A stretch of DNA of 64,000 bases from Methylobacteriaceae bacterium (GCA_947444195.1 CANEZL010000029.1:1-64000); one strand, 5' to 3'. Positions 53,564 to 62,736 are shown, counted from the first letter of the stretch. The notes: generated by a model not told the origin, from the letters alone. Made by a program: numbers and translations.

Positions 53564-54376
53564 ATGGCGAACGGCCTCACGGTCCTGGTCGCGGATGCCG
53601 ATGAGGAGACGCGCCTGGCCCTCGTCGAGGCGATCGAGATCAGCGATCCCGGCGCGCGGATCATCGAGGTCTGCAACGGCCGCGAGCTGGCGGCCATGCT
53701 CGCCGAGCGCCACGTGGACGTGGTCTTCGTGGACGTGATCCTGCCCGCCATGGACGTCGAGGCGCTGCGCTGCTGGCGCGCCGCCTACGGCCCCGGCGCC
53801 ATGACCGTGCTGGTCTCCGACATGCTCGCGCCGCGCTGGCCCTCCATCGCCAAGCTCGTGGGCGCCTACGACGTCCTCCTGAAGCCCCTCAACGAGCAGC
53901 ACGTGGCCCGGGTCCTGGCGGCCGGCCGGGTGATCCGGCAGAGCCTGCGCCTCCTCGTGGTCGAGCCGCGCGCCGCCACCCGCGCCCTGATCCGCCGGCT
54001 GCTGCGGGAGAGCCATTTCAGCTTCGATCTCGCGGAGGCCGAGCGCGGCGCCGTCGCCATGCGGACCGCCCGGATCAAGACCTTCGACGTGGTGATGATC
54101 GAGGCCGAGCTGCCGGACGTGCCCGCCCTCGAGATCGCCTGCCAGGTGAGCGACCGCCACCCCGACGCCAAGATCCTGCTGATGGGCTTCTCGATGGCCG
54201 CCGTGCCCGCTCGCCAGCTCGAGCTGTTCGGCGCCTGCGGCTACCTGCGCAAGCCCTTCTCCTTCGCCGACGTGGACAGGGCCATCCACGAGGCCTTCGG
54301 CCTCTGGCATCCCTACCTCGTCAAGGCGCTCCAGAACGGCGACGACCTGCTTCCGATGCAGGCCCTCGGCGCATGA
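53564..54376 (+). CDS. Tandem receiver-domain protein without output domain
   Basis: A 270-residue protein with two receiver-like domains. The first (about 5-120) has ADADEETR, a phospho-acceptor Asp in VVFVDVILPAMD, and a Lys in YDVLLKPLNEQH. The second (about 128-250) has LLVVEPRAATR, VVMIEAELPDVPALEIA in which the acceptor position is Glu, and CGYLRKPFSFADVD. It has no DNA-binding or enzymatic output, so it probably acts through protein contacts. Coupled to the DUF2336 gene by ATGA. Start chosen at the ATG before NGLTVLVADAD. Confidence 0.83.
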   Translation: MANGLTVLVADADEETRLALVEAIEISDPGARIIEVCNGRELAAMLAERHVDVVFVDVILPAMDVEALRCWRAAYGPGAMTVLVSDMLAPRWPSIAKLVGAYDVLLKPLNEQHVARVLAAGRVIRQSLRLLVVEPRAATRALIRRLLRESHFSFDLAEAERGAVAMRTARIKTFDVVMIEAELPDVPALEIACQVSDRHPDAKILLMGFSMAAVPARQLELFGACGYLRKPFSFADVDRAIHEAFGLWHPYLVKALQNGDDLLPMQALGA

Positions 54377-55503
54377 CGGCCGCCCGCGCGATCGCCGGAC
54401 CGATCGTCGACCCCCTGGTGCGGGACATCCAGGAGGCGATCGAGAGCGGTGATCGCGTGCGCCAGTCGCTCCTCGTCCGGCGCTCGGCCGAGGCGCTGAC
54501 CCGGCGCTGGTCGCGCCTGCCGGTGGAGAGCAAGGCCGATTACGACCTGCTGCTCGCCGCCCTGATCGGGCTGGTGGACGAATCGGCCCGGCGGGCCTTC
54601 GCGCTGCGGATCGCGCCCCTGCGCAAGGCGCCCCCGCGCACCGCGATGCTCCTCGCCCAGGACCGCTCCGTGCGCGTGGCCGAGCCGCTCCTCAGCGAGT
54701 GCCGCAGCTTCAACGACGGCTGGTTCGAGGCCCTGGCCGGCAGTTGCGGCAACCTGCACCGGGCCGCCATCGCCCGCCGCCGCGGCCTCGGCGTCGCCCT
54801 GTGCAACGCCCTGGTGCGCCTGGGCGATGCCGACGTGATCGCCGTGCTGCTCTCCAACCCGGACGCGGCGATCTCCGCCGAGGCCCTGCCGCAGCTGATG
54901 CGGTACGCCCAGCAATCCGAATCGGTGGCGGTGCGCCTGACGGGACGGCGCGACCTGCCCGCCGCCTGCCGGGAACCGCTCACCGATCTCGCCCTCCGGC
55001 GGGCGCGGACCGCCCTCGCCGCGGAGGTCGAGCTCGATCCGGGCCTCGCGGCGGAGCTGCCCGCGCGGATCGCGGCGACCCTCGCCCTGCCGGTGGAGCC
55101 GGCGCGCCACGCCCGGTTCGACGCCTCCATGTCCCTCGGCGACGAGGCGCGGGGACCCGCCGTCACCTCCGCGCGCCTCGAACGCTGGATCGAGCTGCGG
55201 CGCGTGGAGGACGTGCTCGCGACCCTGGCGCTGAACGCCGGCCTGCCCATCGCGCCGGTGGTGGCGGCCTACGACGCGGACGACATGGCCGCCCTCGCCG
55301 TCCTCGTGCGGGGCCTCGACCATCCCTGGTCGACCCTGAAGGCCCTGCTGAACACCCGGTTCCGGGACGCCATCGTCCTCGAGATGCTCACCCTGTCCCA
55401 CACCCTGATGCAGGAACTCGCGCCGGGCACGGCGCGCCGGCTCGTGCGCTACGCCATGGCGCTCCAGGACCGTGCCGCCTACGTGGCGCAGCTTCCGGGC
55501 TGA
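54373..55503 (+). CDS. DUF2336 domain protein
   Basis: A 376-residue helical protein, rich in Arg and Ala, with the DUF2336 pattern: RQSLLVRRSAEALTRRWSRL, AMLLAQDRSVRVAEPLLSEC, and repeated short helices (LLSNPDAAISAEALPQLM) resembling HEAT-type repeats. Such proteins in alphaproteobacteria are uncharacterised or linked to cell-surface and stress phenotypes. The 4-base overlap with the double receiver suggests that the two interact. Confidence 0.8.
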   Translation: MTAARAIAGPIVDPLVRDIQEAIESGDRVRQSLLVRRSAEALTRRWSRLPVESKADYDLLLAALIGLVDESARRAFALRIAPLRKAPPRTAMLLAQDRSVRVAEPLLSECRSFNDGWFEALAGSCGNLHRAAIARRRGLGVALCNALVRLGDADVIAVLLSNPDAAISAEALPQLMRYAQQSESVAVRLTGRRDLPAACREPLTDLALRRARTALAAEVELDPGLAAELPARIAATLALPVEPARHARFDASMSLGDEARGPAVTSARLERWIELRRVEDVLATLALNAGLPIAPVVAAYDADDMAALAVLVRGLDHPWSTLKALLNTRFRDAIVLEMLTLSHTLMQELAPGTARRLVRYAMALQDRAAYVAQLPG

Positions 55504-55515
55504 GGCCCCGCCGCA

Positions 55516-56562
55516 TCAGCGCGGCGCCTCTGTTCCCTCGGCCGCCTCGTCCCGCTCGGCCGCCTCGCCCCGCTCGGCCGCCTCGTCGGCCACGGTGCCG
55601 ACCGCCTCGGCCAGGGCCTCCGCGGCCACCCAGGGCAGCATGTGCCCGATGCCCGGAAGCAGGACGAGGCGGGCCCCGGGAATCGCCTCGGCGAGGGGGC
55701 GCGCCTGCCCCGCGACGGGCACCAGCGGGTCGGCCTCGCCGGAGACGATCACCGTGGGCACGCCCAGGGACCCGTAGCGCGGGCGCAACCGCCCGAGGGC
55801 GGCGGGCAGGCCCATCAGGTCCTCCACGTTGGCGAGGAGCGCCCCCGGCCGCAGCACGAGGGAGGCGCGGGCGCGGGCGAGGTAGTCGGGCACCGGCTCC
55901 TGCGGCCGGAAGGCCTGGGCCGAGGCGCTGCGCAGATGGTAGAGGGCGAGCGGCGGGCCCAGCGTCAGGCTGAGGAGCCAGGCGAGGGGCGGCTCGGCGG
56001 CGAGGCGCCCGTACCAGGGCAGGCGCATCCGCTGCGGGAACGGCATCGCCACCGGCGAGACCAGGGCGAGGCCGGAGACGCGCTCCGGATGGTCGAGGGC
56101 GAGGGCGAGGGCCGCCGCTGCGCCCCAGGAATGGCCGAGCACCAGCGCCGGCCCCACCCCCATCGCCGCGAGCCCCTGCGCGATGGCCGCCGCCTGGACG
56201 GCCGGATCCCCTGCCCGCGCGCCGCCGACCCGGTCGCTCCAGCCCGCCCCCGGCCGGTCGAAGGCGACGACGCGGAAGCCCGCCTGCGCGAGGCGGCGCC
56301 CGACGCCCTCCATCGGGTCGGCGGCGTTGGCCGAGGCGCCGTGGATCAGCACCACGGTGGCGCGGGGCGCCGCCTCGGGACCGGCCTGGATGGTGGCGAG
56401 GCGACCGCCCGCCACGGGCACGAAGGGACCCGCTGGGGGATGGGCGGCGCCGACGCGCAGGGCGATGACGAGGCTCGCCAGGGCCCCGGCGGCGAGCACC
56501 AGCGCCGCGAGGACGAAGGGGGCGGCGACGACGAGGCCGAGCGCCGCCAGGGCGCTCCTCAC
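55516..56562 (-). CDS. Membrane-anchored alpha/beta hydrolase
   Basis: A 348-residue hydrolase with an N-terminal membrane anchor (about residues 5-38) and an alpha/beta core: VVLIHGASANAADP (oxyanion HG), FDRPGAGWSDR, the nucleophile Ser in VLGHSWGAAAAL, acid Asp near EADPLVP, and the final His in LPGIGHMLPW. Substrate unknown. The GTG start overlaps the TPR gene stop (GTGA). The C-terminal tail repeats AAERGEAAERDEAAE-type acidic units. Confidence 0.88.
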   Translation of the reverse strand: MRSALAALGLVVAAPFVLAALVLAAGALASLVIALRVGAAHPPAGPFVPVAGGRLATIQAGPEAAPRATVVLIHGASANAADPMEGVGRRLAQAGFRVVAFDRPGAGWSDRVGGARAGDPAVQAAAIAQGLAAMGVGPALVLGHSWGAAAALALALDHPERVSGLALVSPVAMPFPQRMRLPWYGRLAAEPPLAWLLSLTLGPPLALYHLRSASAQAFRPQEPVPDYLARARASLVLRPGALLANVEDLMGLPAALGRLRPRYGSLGVPTVIVSGEADPLVPVAGQARPLAEAIPGARLVLLPGIGHMLPWVAAEALAEAVGTVADEAAERGEAAERDEAAEGTEAPR

Positions 56563-57170
56563 AGGTCGCGGCCGTCCACGTCGGGCGCGAGGCGGTCGAT
56601 CGCCTCCTTCACCTTCGGCATGAGCGGGTAGAGGGCGATCGCCCGGCGGAAGGCGTTCAAGGCCCGGGGCTTGTCCTCCGTGGAAAGGTAGATCCGGGCG
56701 AGGGCCGCCCAGGCCTCGAAATGGCGGGGCTCCAGGACCAGGGTGCGCTGGAGGTCGGCGATCGCGGCCTGCTTGTCGGAGAGCAGCCAGAAGATCGTGG
56801 CGCGCCGGTTCCACCCCTCCGACCAAGTGGGCTCCAGGCCGGTCACCCGGTCCATCAGCTCGGCGGCCAGGGGGAAGTCCTTCGCCGTCATGGCCTGGCG
56901 GGCGCGCTCGGTGAGGAGGTCGGCGGTGGCGCTGCCGGAGCGGTCGAGGCGCCGCTCGATCAGCTTGGCGACGCCCCGGGCCTCGGCCGCGTCGTCGGTC
57001 TCGCGCAGGCGCGCGTAGAGCTCGTCGAGGCTGGCGGAGGGCTTGCGGGCCTCCTCGCTCCCCGGGCGGCTGCCCTGGCTGTCCGGGGCTCGATCCGGGG
57101 GTGCGGCCCGGACGGGGCCGGCGGCGAGGAGCGCGGCGAGGCCGAGGAGCGGGAGGGCGTGGCGCAGCAT
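56559..57170 (-). CDS. Exported tetratricopeptide-repeat protein
   Basis: A 203-residue protein with a signal peptide (MLRHALPLLGLAALLAAG, cleavage near VRA-AP) and about three TPR units in residues 95-190: WSEGWNRRATIFWLLSDKQA, HFEAWAALARIYLSTEDKP and RALNAFRRAIALYPLMPKV. Probably a periplasmic scaffold. It is co-transcribed with the alpha/beta hydrolase. Confidence 0.87.
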   Translation of the reverse strand: MLRHALPLLGLAALLAAGPVRAAPPDRAPDSQGSRPGSEEARKPSASLDELYARLRETDDAAEARGVAKLIERRLDRSGSATADLLTERARQAMTAKDFPLAAELMDRVTGLEPTWSEGWNRRATIFWLLSDKQAAIADLQRTLVLEPRHFEAWAALARIYLSTEDKPRALNAFRRAIALYPLMPKVKEAIDRLAPDVDGRDL

Positions 57171-57255
57171 GGCGGGAGCTTGTGCGCCCGCGAACCGGGC
57201 GTCAACGCGCCCTTGCGCCGCGCGAGGCTGCGCCCGGATGTCCGCCCATGCGAAA

Positions 57256-57282
57256 GGGCAGGCGCGCCGGGCGCGCCTGCCC
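57256..57282 (-). terminator. Hairpin terminator downstream of rpmJ
   Basis: GGGCAGGCGCGC (57256-57267) pairs perfectly with GCGCGCCTGCCC (57271-57282) around a 3-base loop. On the minus strand TTTCGC follows. It is 46 bases beyond the rpmJ stop, so it should separate rpmJ from the TPR operon. Confidence 0.7.
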
Positions 57283-57328
57283 TCGATCCGGTGACGGGTG
57301 CGGCGGCCGGGAGGCGCCGCGGAAGGCC

Positions 57329-57454
57329 TCAGCCCTGGCGGGCCTTGAAGCGCTTCTGGGTCTTGTTGATGACGTAGACCCGGCCCTTGCGGCGCACGAG
57401 CTGGTTGTCGCGGTGGCGGCCGCGGAGCGACTTGAGCGAGTTGCGAATCTTCAT
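57329..57454 (-). CDS. rpmJ: 50S ribosomal protein L36, zinc-free form
   Basis: A 41-residue basic protein, [20 protein letters not shown] with a tail rich in Lys and Arg ending KRFKARQG. Canonical L36 has Cys/His zinc ligands; here there is no Cys, so it is the C-minus (YkgO-like) form that is the usual single L36 in this order. It stands alone with its own terminator. Confidence 0.95.
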   Translation of the reverse strand: MKIRNSLKSLRGRHRDNQLVRRKGRVYVINKTQKRFKARQG

Positions 57455-57609
57455 GATGTCCTCGGCGCGGCGGCCGTCCATGCACAGGTGTCGGAAGCGG
57501 GCGGCCCGGAGGCCCCCTGCGATGGTGGTGCACGCATCGCGGAAAGGCGGCCCCTGTATCAGGATTCGCCCCCGCGAGGCAAGCCGCGGGATGCCACGCC
57601 GTCGCACGT

Positions 57610-59175
57610 TCAGGCGATCCGCTCGGCGATCCGGTCGGCCACCCGCAGGGCGTTGGCGATGATGGTCAGCGTCGGGTTCACCGCGCCGATCGAGGGGAAG
57701 AAGCTCGCATCGGTGACGTAGAGGTTGTCGAGTTCGTGCGCCTTGCAGTCGAGGTCGAGCACGCTCGAGCGCGGATCGGTGCCGAAGCGCAGGGTCCCGG
57801 CCTGATGGGCCGTGCCGGAGAGCGGAATGTTCTTGCCGAGATAGAGCGAGCGCTCGAACAGGTAGCTGTAGAGGCCGCCGGGCTCCAGCAGATCCTCGAG
57901 CTTCGCCCGCAGGCGGTCGTGGGCGGTGCGGTTGGTCTCGCGGACGTCGAGGATCGTGCGGCCTTGCCCGTCGATCGTCACGCGGTTGTCGGGATGGGGC
58001 AGGTCCTCGCTCTGCAGCCAGAAATCCATGGAATGGCGCGCCGCCATCGCGAAGGGGGCGTCCGGCAGGAAGCCGGTCCAGCGCGGGAACTCCTCGCCGC
58101 GGATCTGATCCGGATGCGTCTTGGCGCACATCTGGATCAGGCCCATCGGGAATTCCCAGTCCCGCGATTCGAAGTAGAAGTCCGACAGCGCGAGGGTCTT
58201 CTGGAAGACGGTGTCGTTCGCTTCCTTCGACAGCGCCATCAGCACCGACATGTTGTGGCGCATGTAGTTGCGCCCGACCTGATCCGAGCCGTTGGCGAGG
58301 CCGTTCGGATGCGCGGCGTTGGCCGAGCGCAGGAACAGCAGCGCCGAGGAGAGCGCGCCGCAGGCCACCACCACGATGTCGGCGCCGTAGCGCTCCTCCC
58401 GGCCCTCCCGCGTGACGCGCACGCCCGTGACCGCGCGGCCCGCCGCGTCGGTCTCCAGCGTCGAGACGTAGGCGTTGACGAGGAGCGTGACGTTGTCGTG
58501 CTTCGCGAGCGTCGGGTCGACGGTCATCACCTGGGCGTCGGCCTTGCCGTTGAGGAGGCAGGGGAAGCCGTCGAAGGCGTCGCAGCGGATGCAGATGCTG
58601 GTGGGCGTCGGCCTGCCCGCCCGCTCGTCGAGCCTGATCCCCAGCGGCAGATGGTAGGGCTTCAGTCCGAGCCGGCTCCAATCGTCGGAGAGGCGCTGGA
58701 TGCGGGGCTCGTGGCTGACGGCCGGGTGGTCGTAGGGGCCGCTCGCCCAGGGCTCTGTCGGGTCCTCGCCGCGGGTGCCGTGCACGCTGAACAGCGCCTC
58801 GGCCTGCGCGTAGTAGGGCTCGAATTCGGCGTAGGAGACGGGCCAGGCCGGCGAGATCCCGTCCACGTGGCGCACGGCCTCGAAATCCCGCTCGCGCAGG
58901 CGCAGGAGGGCGGCGCCGTACACCTTGGAATTGCCGCCGACATAGTAGTGCAGCGCGGGGGAGAAGGGCCTGCCGTCACCACCGTACCACGTCTCCCGCG
59001 CCTGGTAGCGGCCCTCCACGAAGACCGCCTTGGCGCTCCAGTTGTCCTGGGATCGGGGCAGGTAGTCGCCCCGCTCCAGGAGCAGGATGCGCTTGCCGGT
59101 CTCCGCGAGCCGCGCCGTCAGCGAGCCGCCGCCCGGCCCCGAGCCGATGACGATGACGTCGTAATGGTCCTGCAT
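57610..59175 (-). CDS. GMC-family FAD oxidoreductase
   Basis: A 521-residue flavoenzyme. The dinucleotide fold is [15 protein letters not shown], then [19 protein letters not shown], a Cys-rich [16 protein letters not shown] segment, and the C-terminal [12 protein letters not shown] and [20 protein letters not shown] that carry the active-site His and Asn-type pair. Substrates of this subfamily are sugars, sugar alcohols or alcohols; cytochrome partners are typical for the Cys-bearing dehydrogenases. It faces a cupin/SMP-30/VOC operon. Confidence 0.92.
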   Translation of the reverse strand: MQDHYDVIVIGSGPGGGSLTARLAETGKRILLLERGDYLPRSQDNWSAKAVFVEGRYQARETWYGGDGRPFSPALHYYVGGNSKVYGAALLRLRERDFEAVRHVDGISPAWPVSYAEFEPYYAQAEALFSVHGTRGEDPTEPWASGPYDHPAVSHEPRIQRLSDDWSRLGLKPYHLPLGIRLDERAGRPTPTSICIRCDAFDGFPCLLNGKADAQVMTVDPTLAKHDNVTLLVNAYVSTLETDAAGRAVTGVRVTREGREERYGADIVVVACGALSSALLFLRSANAAHPNGLANGSDQVGRNYMRHNMSVLMALSKEANDTVFQKTLALSDFYFESRDWEFPMGLIQMCAKTHPDQIRGEEFPRWTGFLPDAPFAMAARHSMDFWLQSEDLPHPDNRVTIDGQGRTILDVRETNRTAHDRLRAKLEDLLEPGGLYSYLFERSLYLGKNIPLSGTAHQAGTLRFGTDPRSSVLDLDCKAHELDNLYVTDASFFPSIGAVNPTLTIIANALRVADRIAERIA

Positions 59176-59208
59176 CCTGGCCCGGCCCTCGCTGGAACAG
59201 CCCGGCAA

Positions 59209-59247
59209 CGTGACCGTGCCGGGCGCGTTCCGCGCCGCACGGTCACG
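59209..59247. promoter_or_regulatory. Inverted repeat between GMC and cupin genes (possible operator)
   Basis: CGTGACCGTGC (59209-59219) is perfectly repeated in reverse as GCACGGTCACG (59237-59247), with a further inner pairing GGCGCG/CGCGCC. It lies 34 bases upstream of the GMC ATG, where a repressor site or an mRNA hairpin would affect expression. No regulator gene is adjacent. Confidence 0.5.
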
Positions 59248-59394
59248 GGATCGTGCATGCTGCAACGCCGCGATAGCCCCGGTGCCGACGCGCCGGGCCG
59301 GCAACCGGCGCCGGGCGCGGGCGTTGCCGCGGTGTGCCGGGCGGTCCCGCGCGGGCCGTTCCCGCCGCGCCCCCCATCCCCCGAGGAGCCCTCC

Positions 59395-59844
59395 ATGTCC
59401 GAGCCGACGCCGCCGACCATGCCCTACTGGCACGTCTACACGGATGCGGAGGGGGTGAGCCGGCAGGCCCGGTTCGAACTGTCCGCCTTCACGTTCGAGG
59501 GGGTAGGGCCGGACGTCGCCCCGCAATGGAACGACAAGATGGACCCCGCCCCCGCGGGCGTGACCTTCACCGTCCTCCCGGTCGGCTGGGTCGGGGAGTG
59601 GCACGAGAACCCGAAGCCGCAATGGATCGCCGTCCTCTCCGGCCGCTGGTTCGTGGAGACCATGGACGGCACCCGCGTCGAGATGGGGCCGGGCGAGCTG
59701 ATGTTCGGCGAGGACCAGAACACGCGGGAGCGGGACGGCCGCAAGGGGCACCTCTCCGGCACGGTGGGGGCCGAGCCCTGCACCATGATCGTCACCGGGC
59801 TCGACGTGGCGCCCACCGTGAACCGGCCCGGCCGCTTCGCGTAG
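59395..59844 (+). CDS. Cupin-domain protein
   Basis: A 149-residue protein with a single cupin barrel. FTVLPVGWVGEWHENPKPQW holds the first motif, with one His and a Glu, and VEMGPGELMFGEDQNT the second. The metal-binding His pattern is reduced, so catalysis is uncertain. The ATG follows a GAGGAG site. It heads an operon with the SMP-30 gene 10 bases downstream. Confidence 0.85.
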   Translation: MSEPTPPTMPYWHVYTDAEGVSRQARFELSAFTFEGVGPDVAPQWNDKMDPAPAGVTFTVLPVGWVGEWHENPKPQWIAVLSGRWFVETMDGTRVEMGPGELMFGEDQNTRERDGRKGHLSGTVGAEPCTMIVTGLDVAPTVNRPGRFA

Positions 59845-59854
59845 GGGCGCCGGC

Positions 59855-60757
59855 ATGGAGACGTTCGCGTTCACGCAGAGCCGCTTCAAGAGCTTCGTGC
59901 TGCCCAACGCGCCCCTGGAGACCCTGGCCGAAGGCTTCCGCTGGTGCGAGGGACCGGTCTGGTTCGGAGACCGCGAGGAACTCCTGTTCTCCGATCTGCC
60001 CAACGACCGCGTGATGCGCTGGAGCGCGGGGGCGGGGCTCAGCGTCTACCGCGACCACGTCGGCTTCGAGAACGGGCACGCCCGCGACCGGCAGGGGCGG
60101 CTGCTCTCCTGCTCGCACCGCCTGCGCCGGATCGCCCGGACCGAGCTCGACGGCAGCGTCACCACCCTCGTCGACCGCTACGGGGGACGGCGGCTGAACT
60201 CGCCCAACGACATCGTCTGCAAGTCGGACGGCACGATCTGGTTCTCGGACCCGCCCTACGGCATCCAGACCGATTACGAGGGCGGCAAGCAGGAGGCCGA
60301 GCTTCCGGCCAACCTCTACCGCTTCGACCCCCGCGACGGCTCGCTCACTGTCGCGGCCGGCGACTTCGAGGGGCCGAACGGGCTCTGCTTCTCCCCCGAC
60401 GAGCGGCGCCTCTACGTGGCCGAGACCGGGCTGCAATTCGCCGAGGCGCCGACCCGCCATATCCGCGTCTTCGACGTCCGGGATGACAACACCCTCGCGA
60501 ACGGCCGCGTCTTCCACACGATCGAGCCCGGCATGGCCGACGGCTTCCGCTGCGACGCGGACGGCAACCTCTGGTCGAGCGCCGGGGACGGGGTCCACGT
60601 CATCGATCCGGGCGGCGAGCGCATCGGCAAGATCCTGACGCCCGCCGCGGTCTCGAACCTCGCCTTCGGCGGACGGAACCTGAGCCGGCTGTTCCTCTGC
60701 GTCTCGCACAGCCTGATGGCGATCTACGTCAACCGGCGCGGGGCGCGTCTGGTGTGA
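59855..60757 (+). CDS. SMP-30 / gluconolactonase family lactonase
   Basis: A 300-residue six-bladed propeller lactonase. Metal ligands fit the Glu of CEGPVWFGDREELLFSD, the Asn of RLNSPNDIVCKSDG, and the Asp in GMADGFRCDADGNLW. It would hydrolyse sugar lactones or related cyclic esters. The stop overlaps the VOC gene start (GTGA). Together with the GMC oxidoreductase facing it, sugar oxidation to a lactone followed by ring opening is a reasonable guess. Confidence 0.9.
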   Translation: METFAFTQSRFKSFVLPNAPLETLAEGFRWCEGPVWFGDREELLFSDLPNDRVMRWSAGAGLSVYRDHVGFENGHARDRQGRLLSCSHRLRRIARTELDGSVTTLVDRYGGRRLNSPNDIVCKSDGTIWFSDPPYGIQTDYEGGKQEAELPANLYRFDPRDGSLTVAAGDFEGPNGLCFSPDERRLYVAETGLQFAEAPTRHIRVFDVRDDNTLANGRVFHTIEPGMADGFRCDADGNLWSSAGDGVHVIDPGGERIGKILTPAAVSNLAFGGRNLSRLFLCVSHSLMAIYVNRRGARLV

Positions 60758-61662
60758 GCGCGCCGCCGATCTCGGCGATCCGGGCCGTCGGCCGGACCGT
60801 CGCCGACCTCGCCCGCACGGAGGCGTTCTACCGGGACGGCCTCGGCTTCGCCTCGCTCGGAGCGCCCGAGCCTCTGCCCGAGGCGCTCGCCGCGGTGCTC
60901 GGCCTCGCGGACCGGCGCGCGACGCGGCTGCGGATGCGCCTCGGGGCGCAGGAACTCGACTTCCTCGCCGTCGATCCCCCGGGTGCGCCCTATCCCGAGG
61001 GCGCGCTGGCGAACGATCCCGTCTTCCAGCACATCGCCGTCCCCGTGCGCGACATGGACGCGGCGGCGCGCCGCCTCGCCGCCCGCGGGCCGGCGCCGAT
61101 CGGCCGGGGCGGCCCGCAGCGCCTGCCGCCGGCCTCCGGCGGCGTCATCGCCTGGAAACTGCGCGATCCGGACGGGCATCCGCTGGAGCTCATTCATTTT
61201 CCCGATGGTGCGCCGGCCGCGGCCTGGGCCGACGCGCCCGGCCTGTTCCTCGGCATCGACCACTCGGCGCTCACCGTTACCGATCTCGACGCGGCGCTCG
61301 CCTTCTTCACCGGGCCCCTCGGCTTCCGGATCACGCAGCGGGGCCTCAATCGCGGCCCCGAACAGGGCCGCCTCGACGGGCTGCCCGAGCCGGTGGTCGA
61401 CGTGGTGTCCCTGGAACCCCGCCCCGGGGCGCGGCCCCATCTCGAACTGCTGCATTACCGGCAGCCAGCCACGCGACGCCCGACCCCGGCCCCGTTCGGG
61501 CCGGCCGACCGGGCCACGAGCCGCCTCGTCCTCGGGGTAACCGACCCCGCGAGCGTGGCGAATGCCGTGCGCGCCGCGGGTTTTCCGGTTCGCTCCGCTA
61601 CCGGTCTCGCCTTCGTTGCGGGACCGGACGGCCACGGCCTCGTTCTCGTCGCCGAGGCTTGA
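60754..61662 (+). CDS. Two-module VOC (glyoxalase/dioxygenase superfamily) protein
   Basis: A 302-residue protein with two VOC modules, the first from AIRAVGRTVADLARTEAFYR to about residue 140 and the second from GIDHSALTVTDLDAALAFF. Metal-site candidates are His in QHIAVPVRD and GIDHSALTV and Glu in HPLELIHF and HLELLHY. Length and layout are like extradiol dioxygenases and other ring-cleaving enzymes, but the substrate is unknown. Translationally coupled to the lactonase gene. Confidence 0.85.
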   Translation: MSAPPISAIRAVGRTVADLARTEAFYRDGLGFASLGAPEPLPEALAAVLGLADRRATRLRMRLGAQELDFLAVDPPGAPYPEGALANDPVFQHIAVPVRDMDAAARRLAARGPAPIGRGGPQRLPPASGGVIAWKLRDPDGHPLELIHFPDGAPAAAWADAPGLFLGIDHSALTVTDLDAALAFFTGPLGFRITQRGLNRGPEQGRLDGLPEPVVDVVSLEPRPGARPHLELLHYRQPATRRPTPAPFGPADRATSRLVLGVTDPASVANAVRAAGFPVRSATGLAFVAGPDGHGLVLVAEA

Positions 61663-61673
61663 CGGGACCGGAA

Positions 61674-61703
61674 CGGATATAGATTGTGCGCGATCTATAT
61701 CCG
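61674..61703. promoter_or_regulatory. Perfect palindromic operator upstream of catalase-like gene
   Basis: CGGATATAGAT (61674-61684) and ATCTATATCCG (61693-61703) are exact reverse complements around TGTGCGCG. It is AT-rich in a very GC-rich region, lies 41 bases before the start codon and begins 11 bases after the previous stop. It looks like the site of a dimeric repressor, for example MarR/OhrR type, but the regulator is not in the window. Confidence 0.65.
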
Positions 61704-61743
61704 CCCTGCGCTCCCAGCGGCGCCGTCGATCGAGAGGCACAGC

Positions 61744-62736
61744 ATGATCCGTCCGACCGTCCGCCTGACGCTCCTGTCCGGCCTCGCCCTTGCGCTCGCC
61801 GGCGCGCTGCCCGCCGCGGCGCAGGAGGCGAGCACCGCCGAGCAGACCATCGACGTGATGAACACGCTCTGGGGCCGGCATCCGGGCCTGCGGGCGAACC
61901 ACGCCAAGGGCGTCGTGGTGGAGGGCAGCTTCACGCCGACGAAGGAGGCCGCCGCGATCAGCAAGGCCTCGCTCTTCGCCGGCCCCGCGGTCCCCGTCAC
62001 CGCGCGCTTCTCGGACGCCACCGGCCTGCCCTTCATCGAGGACGGCGCGGCCAAGGCCAACCCGCACGGCATGTCCCTGAAGTTCAAGCTCGCCGACGGC
62101 GGCGAGATGGACGTGGTGGTGAACGCCCTCAAATACTTCCCCGTCGCCACGGGCGAGGAGTTCCGCGACCTCCTGAAGGCGGTCGCGCAGAGCGGACCGG
62201 ACGCGGCCAAGCCGACGCCGGTGGAGAGGTTCGTGGCCGCCCATCCCGCCGCCGGCACCGCGGGCGCCACGGCCAAGACCCCCTCGAGCCTCGGGCGGCA
62301 GATCTACAACGGCGTCAACGCCTTCGTCTTCGTGGACAAGGAGGGCAGGCGCCAGCCCTTCCGCTACCGCTTCGTGCCGGAGGCGGGCGAGGATCTCCTC
62401 GCGGCGGACGCGGCGGCCCGGCAGGAGCGGGACTACCTGATGCAGGAGATCGCCGCCCGCGTTTCCAAGGAGCCGGTGCGCTTCAAGGTGCTGGCGCAGC
62501 TCGCCGAGGCCGGCGACCCGATCGACGACGCCACCAAGCCCTGGCCCGACACCCGCAGGACGGTCGATCTCGGCACCCTCGCGCTGACCAAGGCGGTGCC
62601 CGACAGCAGGGAGGCCGAGAAGGCGCTCTTGTTCATGCCGAACGCGCTCACCGACGGCATCGAGGTCTCGAACGATCCGCTGATCGACGCCCGCGTCCAG
62701 GCCTACGCGGTCTCCTTCGGCCGCCGCCAGCAATAA
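61744..62736 (+). CDS. Exported catalase-related haem protein (SrpA-like)
   Basis: A 330-residue protein with a signal peptide (about residues 8-26, cleavage at AAA-QE). It has the small catalase-like core: GLRANHAKGVVVEGSF with the distal His, ARFSDATGLPF, ANPHGMSLKFKL, VVNALKYFPV and the C-terminal AYAVSFGRR with the likely haem-ligand Tyr. It is shorter than true catalases, like the secreted SrpA family with peroxidase activity. Its own palindromic promoter suggests peroxide control. Confidence 0.88.
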   Translation: MIRPTVRLTLLSGLALALAGALPAAAQEASTAEQTIDVMNTLWGRHPGLRANHAKGVVVEGSFTPTKEAAAISKASLFAGPAVPVTARFSDATGLPFIEDGAAKANPHGMSLKFKLADGGEMDVVVNALKYFPVATGEEFRDLLKAVAQSGPDAAKPTPVERFVAAHPAAGTAGATAKTPSSLGRQIYNGVNAFVFVDKEGRRQPFRYRFVPEAGEDLLAADAAARQERDYLMQEIAARVSKEPVRFKVLAQLAEAGDPIDDATKPWPDTRRTVDLGTLALTKAVPDSREAEKALLFMPNALTDGIEVSNDPLIDARVQAYAVSFGRRQQ

